Positions 22,865 through 31,214 of a DNA stretch of 33,191 nt are shown one piece after another. The notes under the pieces were generated by a model. It searched no databases and was not told where the DNA came from. It saw only the letters and a program-made list of their open reading frames with translations. Positions within the stretch are counted from its first letter, which is position 1. The number at the start of each line of letters is the position of its first letter. The DNA is from DROE01 sp964569865 (GTDB lineage: Bacteria; Pseudomonadota; Alphaproteobacteria; Rhizobiales; Devosiaceae), in NCBI GenBank assembly GCA_964569865.1, contig CAZMVQ010000025.1, positions 1-33,191 of the forward strand, given 5' to 3'. The position numbers were made by a program, and so were the translations under genes.

Positions 22865-24967
22865 CTAGTCGCTTTCGATTTCTTTGCCGGTTTCCTGATC
22901 AACCACTTTCATGGACAGGCGAACCTTACCGCGATCATCAAAGCCCATAAGTTTTACCCAGACCTTGTCACCCTCTTTAATCACATCGGTGGTTTTTTCC
23001 ACCCGTGAAGGGGCAAGCTGAGAAATATGCACCAGACCATCTTTGGGACCAAAGAAATTAACAAAGGCTCCAAAATCAACGGTTTTAACCACGGTGCCCT
23101 GATAAATTACGCCAGCTTCTGGCTCATCAGTAATGGATTTGATCCACTTGACCGCAGCTTCGATGGAAGCATTGTCAGAAGAGGCGATTTTAATCACCCC
23201 GTCATCGTCGATATTGACCTTGGCGCCGGTTTTTTCAACAATTTCGCGAATAACCTTGCCGCCGGTTCCAATAACTTCGCGGATTTTATCAGTCGGGATT
23301 TGCATGGTTTCAATACGCGGAGCATATTCACCAACCTCGTCACGGGCTGTATCCAAAGCTTTGGCCATTTCTTCTAAAATATGCACCCGGCCAACTTTGG
23401 CCTGCTCAAGAGCTGTTTGCATGATTTCCTGGGTGATCCCGGCAATCTTGATATCCATCTGCAGGGAGGTAATGCCATCATTGGTTCCGGCAACTTTGAA
23501 ATCCATGTCACCAAGATGATCTTCATCCCCCAAGATATCCGAGAGGACCGCAAATTCCTCGCCCTCAAGAATTAGACCCATGGCAATACCTGCCACAGCC
23601 TTTTTCATGGGAACACCCGCATCCATCAATGCCAGCGAGGCACCACAGACCGAAGCCATGGAGGAAGAACCGTTGGATTCGGTGATTTCAGAAACCAGGC
23701 GAACTGTATAGGGAAATTCTTCAACCGAGGGACGTACCGGATTGATGGCGCGCCAGGCCAGTTTACCGTGGCCAATTTCACGACGGGAAGTAAATCCTGT
23801 GCGACCGGCTTCACCCACCGAATATGGAGGAAAATTATAATGCAGCATGAAATTTTGCTTGGAGGTTCCCTCCAGAGAATCAATAAACTGCTCGTCTTCG
23901 CCGGTGCCAAGGGTGGCAACCACCAGAGCCTGAGTTTCACCACGGGTAAAGATGGCAGAACCATGGGTGCGCGGCAAAATTCCAGCCTCGGCAACCACAG
24001 GGCGAACTGTTGAAAGATCACGGCCGTCAATGCGTTTTTTAGTATCAATTACCGAACGGCGCACAATGCGCGACTGTATGGATTTGAAAACCGTACCGAT
24101 TTGCTCAGAAGTCCAATCAGTTTCTTCCAGAGCTTCAACAACTTTGCTTTTTGCCACATCAAGTGCTGCATAGCGGGCCTGCTTATCAGTTTCCCCATAA
24201 GCTGCACGCACATCATCTTCAGCAATTTTAAGCATCTGGACATCAAGTTCAGACAGGTCTTCTTCTGCAAATTCGCGAGGTTCCTTTGCAGCAAGTTCTG
24301 CCAATTTGATAATGGCCTCGATTACCTGAGCTGATTGCTCATGACCATACATCACAGCGCCAAGCATGATTTCTTCCGAGAGTTCCTGAGCTTCGGATTC
24401 AACCATAAGCACCGCATCGCGGGTGCCGGCCATTACCAGATCAAGCTGGCTTTCATCACGGCGATCAATAGGAGTATTTAGAATATATTCCCCATCAATA
24501 TATCCAACCCGCGCAGCGCCAATCGGTCCCATAAAGGGCACGCCTGAAATGGTAAGAGCAGCGGAGGCGGCAACCAGCGCCAACACGTCGGGCTGATTTT
24601 CCATATCGTGCTGCAAAACAGTTACGATTACCTGAGTTTCGTTTTTATATCCTTTTGGAAACAGCGGGCGAATTGGCCGATCAATCAAACGGCAGATCAG
24701 TGTTTCTGCCTCGGAAGGACGTGCTTCGCGCTTAAAATATCCACCGGGGATTTTTCCGGCTGCGTAATATTTTTCCTGATAGTTTACGGTCAGGGGGAAA
24801 AAATCAATTCCCGTCTTGGGCTTAAATGAGCTGACAACGGTTGCCAGAACAACAGTTTCGCCAAGGGTTGCCAAAACGGCGCCGTGGGCCTGACGGGCAA
24901 TTTTGCCGGTTTCCAGAGTTAGAGGCTGTCCGCCCCAGTTTAGTTCTACTTTGTGGTGATCAAACAT
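22865..24967 (-). CDS. pnp: Polyribonucleotide nucleotidyltransferase (PNPase)
   Basis: A 700-aa 3'-5' phosphorolytic exoribonuclease, a trimer and core part of the RNA degradosome. Domains run in order: RNase PH 1 (about 12-142), the all-helical linker, RNase PH 2 (about 310-505, with TRGETQALV and the catalytic-core LGDEDHLGDMDFKVAGT block), KH (about 555-615, IREVIGTGGKVIREI) and S1 (about 622-690, GTVVKTVDFGAFVNFFGPKDGLVHIS). Length is typical. Upstream, GGAA stands 11 bases before the ATG. It is 332 bp downstream of rpsO, a conserved order; in enterobacteria PNPase controls its own messenger via an RNase III-cut hairpin in this spacer, and hairpins are present here too. Confidence 0.98.
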   Translation of the reverse strand: MFDHHKVELNWGGQPLTLETGKIARQAHGAVLATLGETVVLATVVSSFKPKTGIDFFPLTVNYQEKYYAAGKIPGGYFKREARPSEAETLICRLIDRPIRPLFPKGYKNETQVIVTVLQHDMENQPDVLALVAASAALTISGVPFMGPIGAARVGYIDGEYILNTPIDRRDESQLDLVMAGTRDAVLMVESEAQELSEEIMLGAVMYGHEQSAQVIEAIIKLAELAAKEPREFAEEDLSELDVQMLKIAEDDVRAAYGETDKQARYAALDVAKSKVVEALEETDWTSEQIGTVFKSIQSRIVRRSVIDTKKRIDGRDLSTVRPVVAEAGILPRTHGSAIFTRGETQALVVATLGTGEDEQFIDSLEGTSKQNFMLHYNFPPYSVGEAGRTGFTSRREIGHGKLAWRAINPVRPSVEEFPYTVRLVSEITESNGSSSMASVCGASLALMDAGVPMKKAVAGIAMGLILEGEEFAVLSDILGDEDHLGDMDFKVAGTNDGITSLQMDIKIAGITQEIMQTALEQAKVGRVHILEEMAKALDTARDEVGEYAPRIETMQIPTDKIREVIGTGGKVIREIVEKTGAKVNIDDDGVIKIASSDNASIEAAVKWIKSITDEPEAGVIYQGTVVKTVDFGAFVNFFGPKDGLVHISQLAPSRVEKTTDVIKEGDKVWVKLMGFDDRGKVRLSMKVVDQETGKEIESD

Positions 24968-25299
24968 TCTTGTTCATTTCCATTCATACATTTTATCAGG
25001 AAATTGCTTACCTGTTTTGCAAAATATCCGACCTTGGCCGATTAATTTACATCTTAGCAAAGGCTAAGCAAAAAATACCTGTTTGCGGTATCAAAGCACT
25101 CAATGCGCCTTGAAATTCCCGCGAAGTTTTATTGATTTTTGTGGTTTTTTGAATCTTGAACATTTGAAACATGGACAAGACGGCAAGAAGTTTTTTAATT
25201 CAAAAAACGTCCAGCGATCCTGCCATGCTTCTTTTGTTAAAACCACCGATTGGCGCAAATGAATTTCCGCGCCAACCTTTAATTTGCTACACCGAAATT
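24968..25299 (-). other. rpsO-pnp spacer with several hairpins
   Basis: No gene is seen in these 332 bp. Three perfect stem-loops are visible: TTGGCGC/GCGCCAA (25250-25256 with 25269-25275), just after the rpsO stop and followed on the minus strand by GGTTTTAAC, a likely attenuator or processing site; GTTTTTT/AAAAAAC (25190-25196 with 25202-25208); and CTTAGC/GCTAAG (25053-25068, 4-nt loop) about 85 bp before pnp. The last could serve as an RNase III-type leader hairpin for pnp by analogy with E. coli. Confidence 0.5.
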
Positions 25300-25569
25300 T
25301 TAGCGGCGCAGGCCGAGCCGTTCAATCAGGCTCTTGTAGCGCGCATCATCTTTGCTTTTTACATAATCAAGCAGACGGCGACGCAGTGAGACCATTTTCA
25401 GCAAGCCACGACGGGAATGATTATCCTTTTTGTGGGTTTTGAAATGTTCTGTAAGATTAACGATACGCTCGGTCAAAATGGCAACCTGAACTTCAGGTGA
25501 GCCTGTATCTGAACTTTGGACCGCGTATTCTTTGATAAGCGCAGTTTTGCGCTCTGGTGTTACCGACAT
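25300..25569 (-). CDS. rpsO: 30S ribosomal protein S15
   Basis: An 89-aa primary 16S rRNA-binding protein of the 30S platform, full length, with the typical EYAVQSSDTGSPEVQ, HFKTHKKDNHSRRGL and SLRRRLLDYVKSKD blocks and the usual C-terminal LIERLGLRR. AAAGGA lies about eight bases before the ATG. It normally sits between truB and pnp; here an opposite-strand serine hydrolase gene separates it from truB, so it needs its own promoter in 25570-25777. Confidence 0.98.
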   Translation of the reverse strand: MSVTPERKTALIKEYAVQSSDTGSPEVQVAILTERIVNLTEHFKTHKKDNHSRRGLLKMVSLRRRLLDYVKSKDDARYKSLIERLGLRR

Positions 25570-25764
25570 CGTAAATTCCTTTCAATTTCAAAGGGTAAAG
25601 GATGCCAAGCTCCGGGATGTCGTCCAGAGAAGGCCGCGAGGTTTCAGGACAATAAGCCTGGAACTGCGCCCCTATAGGGTAATTTTGCCCCAATTGCCAG
25701 CCTTATCTTGCAACTTGGAGTTGCAAGACTTCGCTTTTTCAACGGTGTCATATAGACTAGGGTC
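25570..25764 (-). promoter_or_regulatory. rpsO promoter/leader region with a stable stem-loop
   Basis: This stretch separates divergent rpsO and the serine hydrolase. It contains a perfect 8-bp stem CTTGCAAC/GTTGCAAG (25707-25714 with 25720-25727, 5-nt loop), a CCCTATAGGG palindrome (25670-25679) and complementary GTCC/GGAC segments nearer rpsO. A structured leader is expected, since S15 represses its own translation in several bacterial groups through unrelated leader RNAs. Which elements form an S15-binding RNA cannot be judged without folding and comparison. Confidence 0.4.
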
Positions 25765-25780
25765 AGGAGGCGGTAAAATC
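25765..25780 (+). promoter_or_regulatory. Perfect Shine-Dalgarno before a non-standard ATC start
   Basis: AGGAGG (25765-25770) is followed after seven bases by ATC (25778-25780) in the frame of the serine hydrolase. No ATG, GTG or TTG lies at a usable distance in any frame; the first in-frame ATG is at 25811, about 40 bases away. Confidence 0.55.
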
Positions 25781-26974
25781 AGGCAATTTATACGATACAT
25801 TTTAGTTGCCATGTTGGTGGTGAATTTTATGACTGCAATTGCAAAGTCTGAAGAAAATCAATACACCGCCGCGCTGGAATTACTCTTAAGTGGCAAGCCT
25901 GCTCTGGCTTCTCAATTCACAGAGCAATTTCTCAAGGCTGTTCCGCTTGATCAATTAAATGATATTCTTGAAAACATTTATGGTGAAATCGGCGCTCCCA
26001 CACGGATTGTTCCAACAGGGCAGGAATATGAGATTACCACCTCTACCCACACCATGGGCGCAACCATTTCTTTGAACGAAAATGGCCAAATTACCGGGCT
26101 GTTTTTTCGACCGCCCACACGATTAAATGCAACTCTAAATGACCTATTGAAGCCGTTTGAGCAGGTTCAGGGTGAAACCAGCTATCTGATCCTGCAAAGA
26201 GAGACAAACCAACAGAATATAATTCTTGCGCAAAAAGATGCAGAAGTTGTGCTGGCAATCGGCTCAACATTTAAGCTGGCAATTCTTAAGGCGCTACAGG
26301 ATGAGATTGAAGCGGGAAATCGCAACTGGAATGATGTAATATTACTTTCAAGGGAATTGCGCTCGCTGCCTAGCGGAATTTTGCAGAATTTTCCCGATGG
26401 CGCTCCAATTACCCTGCATACGCTTGCTGCTCTGATGATTTCGAGCAGTGATAATACAGCAACAGACATGCTGCTTTTCCTGCTGGGGCGGGAAAAGGTC
26501 GGCACCTATCTGGACAATCAGTTTGTCTTGTCCACCCGTGAATTTTTTCAACTAAAAGATGATGGTGAACTGGCTGAAATGTTTGCCAATGCAGACAGGG
26601 CCACAAAACAAAACATCGCTCAAGAACTCAAAACCCGCCCACTACCTTCGCTGCATGTTGGTAGCGTTCCCTACCGAGAAGGTGTTGAATGGTATGCGTC
26701 AGCCAGAGCACTTTGCGAATTGATCAGTTCAGTTCGTAATCTGGATGTTTTTGAAATAAATCCCGGTCTGGCCCGCCCGGAAGCATGGTCCGGGATCGCC
26801 TATAAGGGAGGCAGCGAATTAGGGGTTTTTAATCTGACAAGCTGGGTAAGAGCAAAAAACGGCACTGAATATTGCGTGGTGGTTACGATAAACGATAACA
26901 CCGCCTTGCCGGAAACAGAAATTGCCAACGCTTACGGGGCTGTTCTTGGGCATTTGGCTGGATTGAACGATTAG
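25778..26974 (+). CDS. Exported serine hydrolase, class A beta-lactamase fold with DUF3887-like N-terminus
   Basis: About 398 aa if read from ATC 25778. The N-terminus is then a good signal peptide: basic RQFIRY, hydrophobic ILVAMLVVNFMTAIA, cleavage near AIA-KS. Residues about 28-125 resemble the small DUF3887-type domain; the rest is a beta-lactamase-like domain with the three catalytic motifs S163-T-F-K166 (SxxK), S224-D-N226 (SxN) and YKGGS in place of KTG. The family contains lactamases and D,D-peptidase-like or unknown hydrolases; a Glu166-type omega-loop residue is not obvious, so I do not call it a resistance enzyme. Starting at ATG 25811 would give a signal peptide without a basic region. 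It lies opposite to, and splits, the conserved truB-rpsO junction. Confidence 0.82.
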   Translation: MRQFIRYILVAMLVVNFMTAIAKSEENQYTAALELLLSGKPALASQFTEQFLKAVPLDQLNDILENIYGEIGAPTRIVPTGQEYEITTSTHTMGATISLNENGQITGLFFRPPTRLNATLNDLLKPFEQVQGETSYLILQRETNQQNIILAQKDAEVVLAIGSTFKLAILKALQDEIEAGNRNWNDVILLSRELRSLPSGILQNFPDGAPITLHTLAALMISSSDNTATDMLLFLLGREKVGTYLDNQFVLSTREFFQLKDDGELAEMFANADRATKQNIAQELKTRPLPSLHVGSVPYREGVEWYASARALCELISSVRNLDVFEINPGLARPEAWSGIAYKGGSELGVFNLTSWVRAKNGTEYCVVVTINDNTALPETEIANAYGAVLGHLAGLND

Positions 26975-27020
26975 ATCATAGACCTAAAAGCTCTTTCGGG
27001 TTGAATAAATTTTTTAAAAA

Positions 27021-27950
27021 TCAGTGCGTCAGAATAATCCTGTTCGGTTTAAACTGACCCTGCTCCACATAACCTATGGCCACCGCCTCACCTTTATGGG
27101 AGGCCCATGCCTCATCAAGGGAAATGGGCGCATTGGCACCAACCAGCAGAACCGGATTACCAAACCTGAGGGTTGCGCACTGGCGAGCATCAAGAGCAAT
27201 TTCAGGCAATGAACCAAGCCCGGCAGATACCGGCAAAAGCATATTATCGCGCTCTTCAAGGCTGGCATTTTCAAATGTTTCAAGGTCAATGGCATCAGTG
27301 TCAGAAAAATTACCGACGCGGGACCGGTGCAAAGCGCCCACATGTCCCCTGGTCCCCAGATATATGGCCAAATCACGGGCTAAACTGCGAATATAGGTGC
27401 CTTTGGCACAAGTGACCTCAAAAACCGATTTTTCGCTGCCATGTTCGAGCAATTCAAATTTATCAATAAAAACCTGACGGGGGGGAACAACAACTTCTTG
27501 TCCAGCCCGAGCCAGATCATAGGCACGTTCGCCATTGATTTTTATGGCTGAAAATGCCGGAGGAATCTGGGTGATTTCACCGGTAAAATCAGGTAATGCC
27601 GCCAAAACCCGATTTTTTTCAGGGCGAAAATCCGAAGTTTCAGTGATTTGCCCTTCCGTATCATCGGTATTGGTGGCCGCCCCCCAAATAAGGGTAAAAC
27701 GATAGATTTTAACCCCGTCCTGAACAAAAGGAACGGTTTTTGTGGCCTCACCAATGGCAATGGGCAATATGCCCGTGGCCAGAGGATCAAGGGTTCCGGC
27801 ATGTCCGGCTTTTTTAGCGCTTAACAGCCAGCGGATTTTGCCCACAGCCTGAGTGGAGCCAAAATCATAGGGTTTATTAAGGATCAACCAGCCGGAAATC
27901 TGGCGCTTTATGGATTTTTTCTGGGGCGATTTCATATGCTTTTTGGTCAA
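27021..27950 (-). CDS. truB: tRNA pseudouridine(55) synthase
   Basis: A 309-aa enzyme that makes the universal pseudouridine in the T-loop of tRNAs. The catalytic Asp55 is in HAGTLDPLATG, preceded by GWLILNKPYDFGSTQAV; a RNA-binding C-terminal region follows (CAKGTYIRSLARDLA at about 178-192, then the small PUA-like end). The start is ambiguous: TTG 27950 overlaps the rbfA stop (TTGA), while ATG 27935 is five codons in; neither has a clear ribosome binding site, so coupling to rbfA is likely. It is the last gene of the nusA-infB-rbfA-truB transcript before the inserted opposite-strand hydrolase; no strong terminator is seen in the 46 bp between the two convergent stops. Confidence 0.97.
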   Translation of the reverse strand: MTKKHMKSPQKKSIKRQISGWLILNKPYDFGSTQAVGKIRWLLSAKKAGHAGTLDPLATGILPIAIGEATKTVPFVQDGVKIYRFTLIWGAATNTDDTEGQITETSDFRPEKNRVLAALPDFTGEITQIPPAFSAIKINGERAYDLARAGQEVVVPPRQVFIDKFELLEHGSEKSVFEVTCAKGTYIRSLARDLAIYLGTRGHVGALHRSRVGNFSDTDAIDLETFENASLEERDNMLLPVSAGLGSLPEIALDARQCATLRFGNPVLLVGANAPISLDEAWASHKGEAVAIGYVEQGQFKPNRIILTH

Positions 27951-28339
27951 TCTGAGGTCAGATCCTGAGCAACGGTTTTTGAACGCAGCAAAGCATTGAT
28001 GCGATCTGCTTCTTCAAAAGTATCATCAACAAAAAACCGTACCGAGGGGGCATATTTTAACGACAGGTCAGAGGCTATTCTACCGCGAATAAATTTGGCG
28101 TGTTTGTTCAAAGCAATTACAACCGCCTCGGCATTTTCTCCACCCAAAGGCATGATATAGGCGCTGGCCAGCTTCAAATCCGGGGTCATGCGCACTTCAG
28201 GCACCGTTATGGTGGCGCTTTGCAAAACCTTGTCCTGCACTTCATGGCGAACCAGAAATGATGACAGGGCGTGGCGTACCAGTTCACCAACTCGCAACAT
28301 GCGCTGGGATGGTGCGCTGGTTTTTGCTTTTCTGGTCAT
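27947..28339 (-). CDS. rbfA: 30S ribosome-binding factor A
   Basis: A 130-aa KH-fold protein helping 16S rRNA 5'-end maturation of the 30S subunit. Landmarks: QRMLRVGELVRHALS at the N-terminus, VPEVRMTPDLKLASAYIMPLGG in the middle and LSLKYAPSVRFFVDDTFEEADRINALL near the end, all typical. The ATG lies only six bases from an assembly gap, so its ribosome binding site is not visible. The stop overlaps the truB start. Confidence 0.96.
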   Translation of the reverse strand: MTRKAKTSAPSQRMLRVGELVRHALSSFLVRHEVQDKVLQSATITVPEVRMTPDLKLASAYIMPLGGENAEAVVIALNKHAKFIRGRIASDLSLKYAPSVRFFVDDTFEEADRINALLRSKTVAQDLTSD

Positions 28340-28345
28340 GATTAT

Positions 28346-28445
28346 NNNNNNNNNNNNNNNNNNNNNNNNNNNNNNNNNNNNNNNNNNNNNNNNNNNNNNN
28401 NNNNNNNNNNNNNNNNNNNNNNNNNNNNNNNNNNNNNNNNNNNNN
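28346..28445. other. Assembly gap of exactly 100 N
   Basis: It lies between the infB stop and the rbfA start. Both genes are complete, so the gap falls in the short spacer; the true distance may be smaller or larger than 100. Confidence 0.97.
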
Positions 28446-28450
28446 TAAAA

Positions 28451-31072
28451 TTACAAAGAGCGCTCGATTTCCTCACGGCGGAAACATTCAATAACGTCTC
28501 CAGCACGCATATCCTCGTATTTTTCAAACGCCATGCCACATTCCTGACCGGACTGAACGTCTTTTACCTCGTCCTTGAAACGCTTCAGGGTTGAAAGTTT
28601 GCCCTCGTGAATTACCACATCATCACGCACCAGGCGAACACTGGCTCCACGCTCCACGGACCCTTCGGTAACCCGACAACCGGCAACCTTGCCGACTTTG
28701 GAAATATGGAAAACTTCCAATATCTCGGCATTGCCAAGGAAGGTTTCGCGAATTTCCGGCGATAGCAGACCAGACATGGCCGCTTTTACATCATCAACCA
28801 GATCATAAATGACATTATAATAGCGAATTTCAATTCCATCGGAGCGGGCAAGTTCACGAGCCTGACGGTTGGCGCGAACATTAAAGCCGATAATTACCGC
28901 GCCTGACGCTTTGGCCAGAATAATATCACTTTCGGTAATACCACCGGCACCAGCCATAAGAACCTGTGCTGAAACCTCGTCTGTTCCAAGTTTTTCGACC
29001 GCTGCAACAATTGCCTCAACCGAACCCTGCACGTCAGCCTTGATAACCAGCGGCACACGGGAAATTTCTGAAGTTTTGAGCTGGTTCATCATCTGCTCAA
29101 GGGAAGTTACTCCTCCGGCACCAGTTCTTTCACGAACGGCGCGCTGGCGATATTCGGTGATTTCACGGGCTTTGGATTCGCTTTCAACCACGGCGAACAG
29201 ATCACCGGCATCAGGAACACCGGTAAAACCAAGCACCTCAACAGGGGTTGAGGGACCGGCAGATTTAACCTGCTTGCCCTGATCATTGATCAAAGCGCGC
29301 ACGCGGGCTGATTCTGAACCGGCAACAACAATATCGCCAACTTTAAGCTCGCCCCTTTGCACCAACATGGTGGCAACGGCACCGCGACCCTTGTCGAGTT
29401 TTGCCTCAATGACAATTCCTCGGGCCGGACCTGTTGGATTGGCCTTAAGTTCAAGCAATTCAGCCTGCAACATTATGGCATCAAGCAATTTATCCAGATT
29501 GGTCTTTTCGATGGCAGAAACTTCTACCTCAAGAATATCTCCACCCATGGTTTCAACAAAAACCTCATGCTGGAGCAATTCGGTGCGAACCTTAGTTGGA
29601 TCAGCCGAAGATTTATCAATTTTGTTGATGGCAACAATAATTGGCACTTCGGCGGCCTTGGCATGTTTGATGGATTCGATGGTCTGGGGCATAACCCCGT
29701 CATCGGCAGCAACCACCAATATGGCAACATCGGTCGCCTGAGCCCCACGGGCGCGCATGGAGGTAAATGCCTCGTGGCCCGGAGTATCAAGGAATGTGAT
29801 GGTCTTGCCGTTTTTTTCGACCTGATAGGCACCAATATGCTGGGTAATGCCTCCAGCCTCACCAGAAACCACATTGGCATCCCGTAAAGCATCAAGCAGA
29901 GAGGTTTTACCATGATCCACGTGACCCATAATGGTGACAACCGGAGATCTTGGTTTCAGGTTTGTTTCATCTTCTTCACCTAATTTGTCAAACAGACCCT
30001 CTTCCACATCAGATTCAGCAACGCGTTTTACCGTATGGCCCAATTCTGTGGCGATGAGTTCTGCCGTATCGGTATCAAGAATATCGTTGATGGTGGCCAT
30101 CTGGCCCTGCTGCATGAGCAGTTTAATCACATCCACCGAACGCTCGGCCATGCGGTTGGCAAGTTCCTGCACGGTAATTGCTTCTGGAATTGTAACTTCG
30201 CGAGCAATTTTGGGCTGAGCCTCTCTGGGCTTGCCCCGTTGTTTTTCGCGACGACGACGCATGGCGGCCAATGAAGGTCCGCGCTTCTCGTTCTGATTGA
30301 GGGCAGATGTGACCGTTAAGCGAGAGCGATTGCGATTTGCATCACCGGTTGCACGCCGAGAGGGCTGAGGCCGAGCGTTTTTGCGGGCTCTTTCCAGCTC
30401 TTCTTTGCCAACCAGCTTGTTTTTTTGCGGAGCAACAGCACTGCGGCGGGCGCGGCCGTCTTCTTCGCCAGCAGGCTGCGGTGGTGGCATATCGGGCTGC
30501 TGTACCGAATCGGGAGACGGGGTTTTTTTGACAGAAGGTTTAGAGGCTTTTGTTGCTTGAGCCTTTTCAGCGACAGCGGCTTTTTCTGCACTATTGGCTT
30601 TTTCTTCTTCGGCTGCTTCGGCGACCTGTTTTTGCAGCTCTAGATCAGCTCGAACCTGGGCGCGGCGCTTGTCTTCTTCAGCACGGCGACGAACATCCTG
30701 TTCAGCGCGATCTGTCTCTTCAGCCTGACGGGCGGCGGCATTTTGCAATGCTTTAGCGCGGGCTGAAGCCTCAAGATTTGTCAGGCCCTGACGCGACGAA
30801 AGGCTTTGCGCCGATTTTGACCCACGTCCCGATGAAGAACGATTGGACGATTGAGGTTTGACCGGGGCTGGTCTGTTGGCAGCCTGAGGCCGCATATTTG
30901 GCGCAGATCCCGGCTTGACGACGCGCCTTGTGCGCCTCTCAACCACTACCGAGCGGGTAGAGCGCGCAACCACAGGCCGTCCGGCGGATCCCGGTCCGGT
31001 TTTTAAGGACAAGGTCTTTTTTTCCGGAACATCAGTGTTGCCGTCATTTGAGTTTTTGTCTTTGTCGCTCAT
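28451..31072 (-). CDS. infB: Translation initiation factor IF-2
   Basis: An 873-aa GTPase that brings fMet-tRNA to the 30S subunit. A long Ala/Lys/Arg/Glu-rich N-terminal region (about 1-290, with Arg-Glu coiled-coil-like repeats at about 100-170) precedes the IF2N-like segment (ITVQELANRMAERSVDVIKLL) and the G domain: G1 GHVDHGKT (383-390), G3 DTPGHE (429-434), G4 NKID (483-486). Domains II, III and IV follow, ending in GQECGMAFEKYEDMRAGDVIECF. It is separated from ylxR by a repeat-bearing 142-bp spacer and from rbfA by an assembly gap. Confidence 0.98.
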   Translation of the reverse strand: MSDKDKNSNDGNTDVPEKKTLSLKTGPGSAGRPVVARSTRSVVVERRTRRVVKPGSAPNMRPQAANRPAPVKPQSSNRSSSGRGSKSAQSLSSRQGLTNLEASARAKALQNAAARQAEETDRAEQDVRRRAEEDKRRAQVRADLELQKQVAEAAEEEKANSAEKAAVAEKAQATKASKPSVKKTPSPDSVQQPDMPPPQPAGEEDGRARRSAVAPQKNKLVGKEELERARKNARPQPSRRATGDANRNRSRLTVTSALNQNEKRGPSLAAMRRRREKQRGKPREAQPKIAREVTIPEAITVQELANRMAERSVDVIKLLMQQGQMATINDILDTDTAELIATELGHTVKRVAESDVEEGLFDKLGEEDETNLKPRSPVVTIMGHVDHGKTSLLDALRDANVVSGEAGGITQHIGAYQVEKNGKTITFLDTPGHEAFTSMRARGAQATDVAILVVAADDGVMPQTIESIKHAKAAEVPIIVAINKIDKSSADPTKVRTELLQHEVFVETMGGDILEVEVSAIEKTNLDKLLDAIMLQAELLELKANPTGPARGIVIEAKLDKGRGAVATMLVQRGELKVGDIVVAGSESARVRALINDQGKQVKSAGPSTPVEVLGFTGVPDAGDLFAVVESESKAREITEYRQRAVRERTGAGGVTSLEQMMNQLKTSEISRVPLVIKADVQGSVEAIVAAVEKLGTDEVSAQVLMAGAGGITESDIILAKASGAVIIGFNVRANRQARELARSDGIEIRYYNVIYDLVDDVKAAMSGLLSPEIRETFLGNAEILEVFHISKVGKVAGCRVTEGSVERGASVRLVRDDVVIHEGKLSTLKRFKDEVKDVQSGQECGMAFEKYEDMRAGDVIECFRREEIERSL

Positions 31073-31214
31073 CTAATATTCGTCTCGTTTACATTTTAAG
31101 TTTTGTGCGTGTCGTATATTTTGCACGTTTTTAGCATTTTGCGCGTTTTAGCGCATTTTTGATCAATTCAACAAATCATAACCAACTAAATTGATCTAAT
31201 CATTCAAGCCTACA
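31073..31214. repeat. infB-ylxR spacer with an 18-bp tandem repeat and an inverted repeat
   Basis: Three related 18-bp units begin at 31100 (GTTTTGTGCGTGTCGTAT), 31118 (ATTTTGCACGTTTTTAGC) and 31136 (ATTTTGCGCGTTTTAGCG), best conserved in the TTTTGNRCGT head. The last can fold as TGCGC-GTTTTA-GCGCA. Further on GATCAATT (31161-31168) and AATTGATC (31189-31196) form a perfect 8-bp inverted repeat with a 20-bp spacer. In this operon the spacer is usually short, so the enlargement seems to have grown by small duplications. Confidence 0.6.

Noticed and set aside
31138..31161. Hairpin TGCGC-GTTTTA-GCGCA followed by TTTTT as a plus-strand terminator
   Set aside because: No plus-strand gene leads into it; it is more simply a by-product of the 18-bp repeats.
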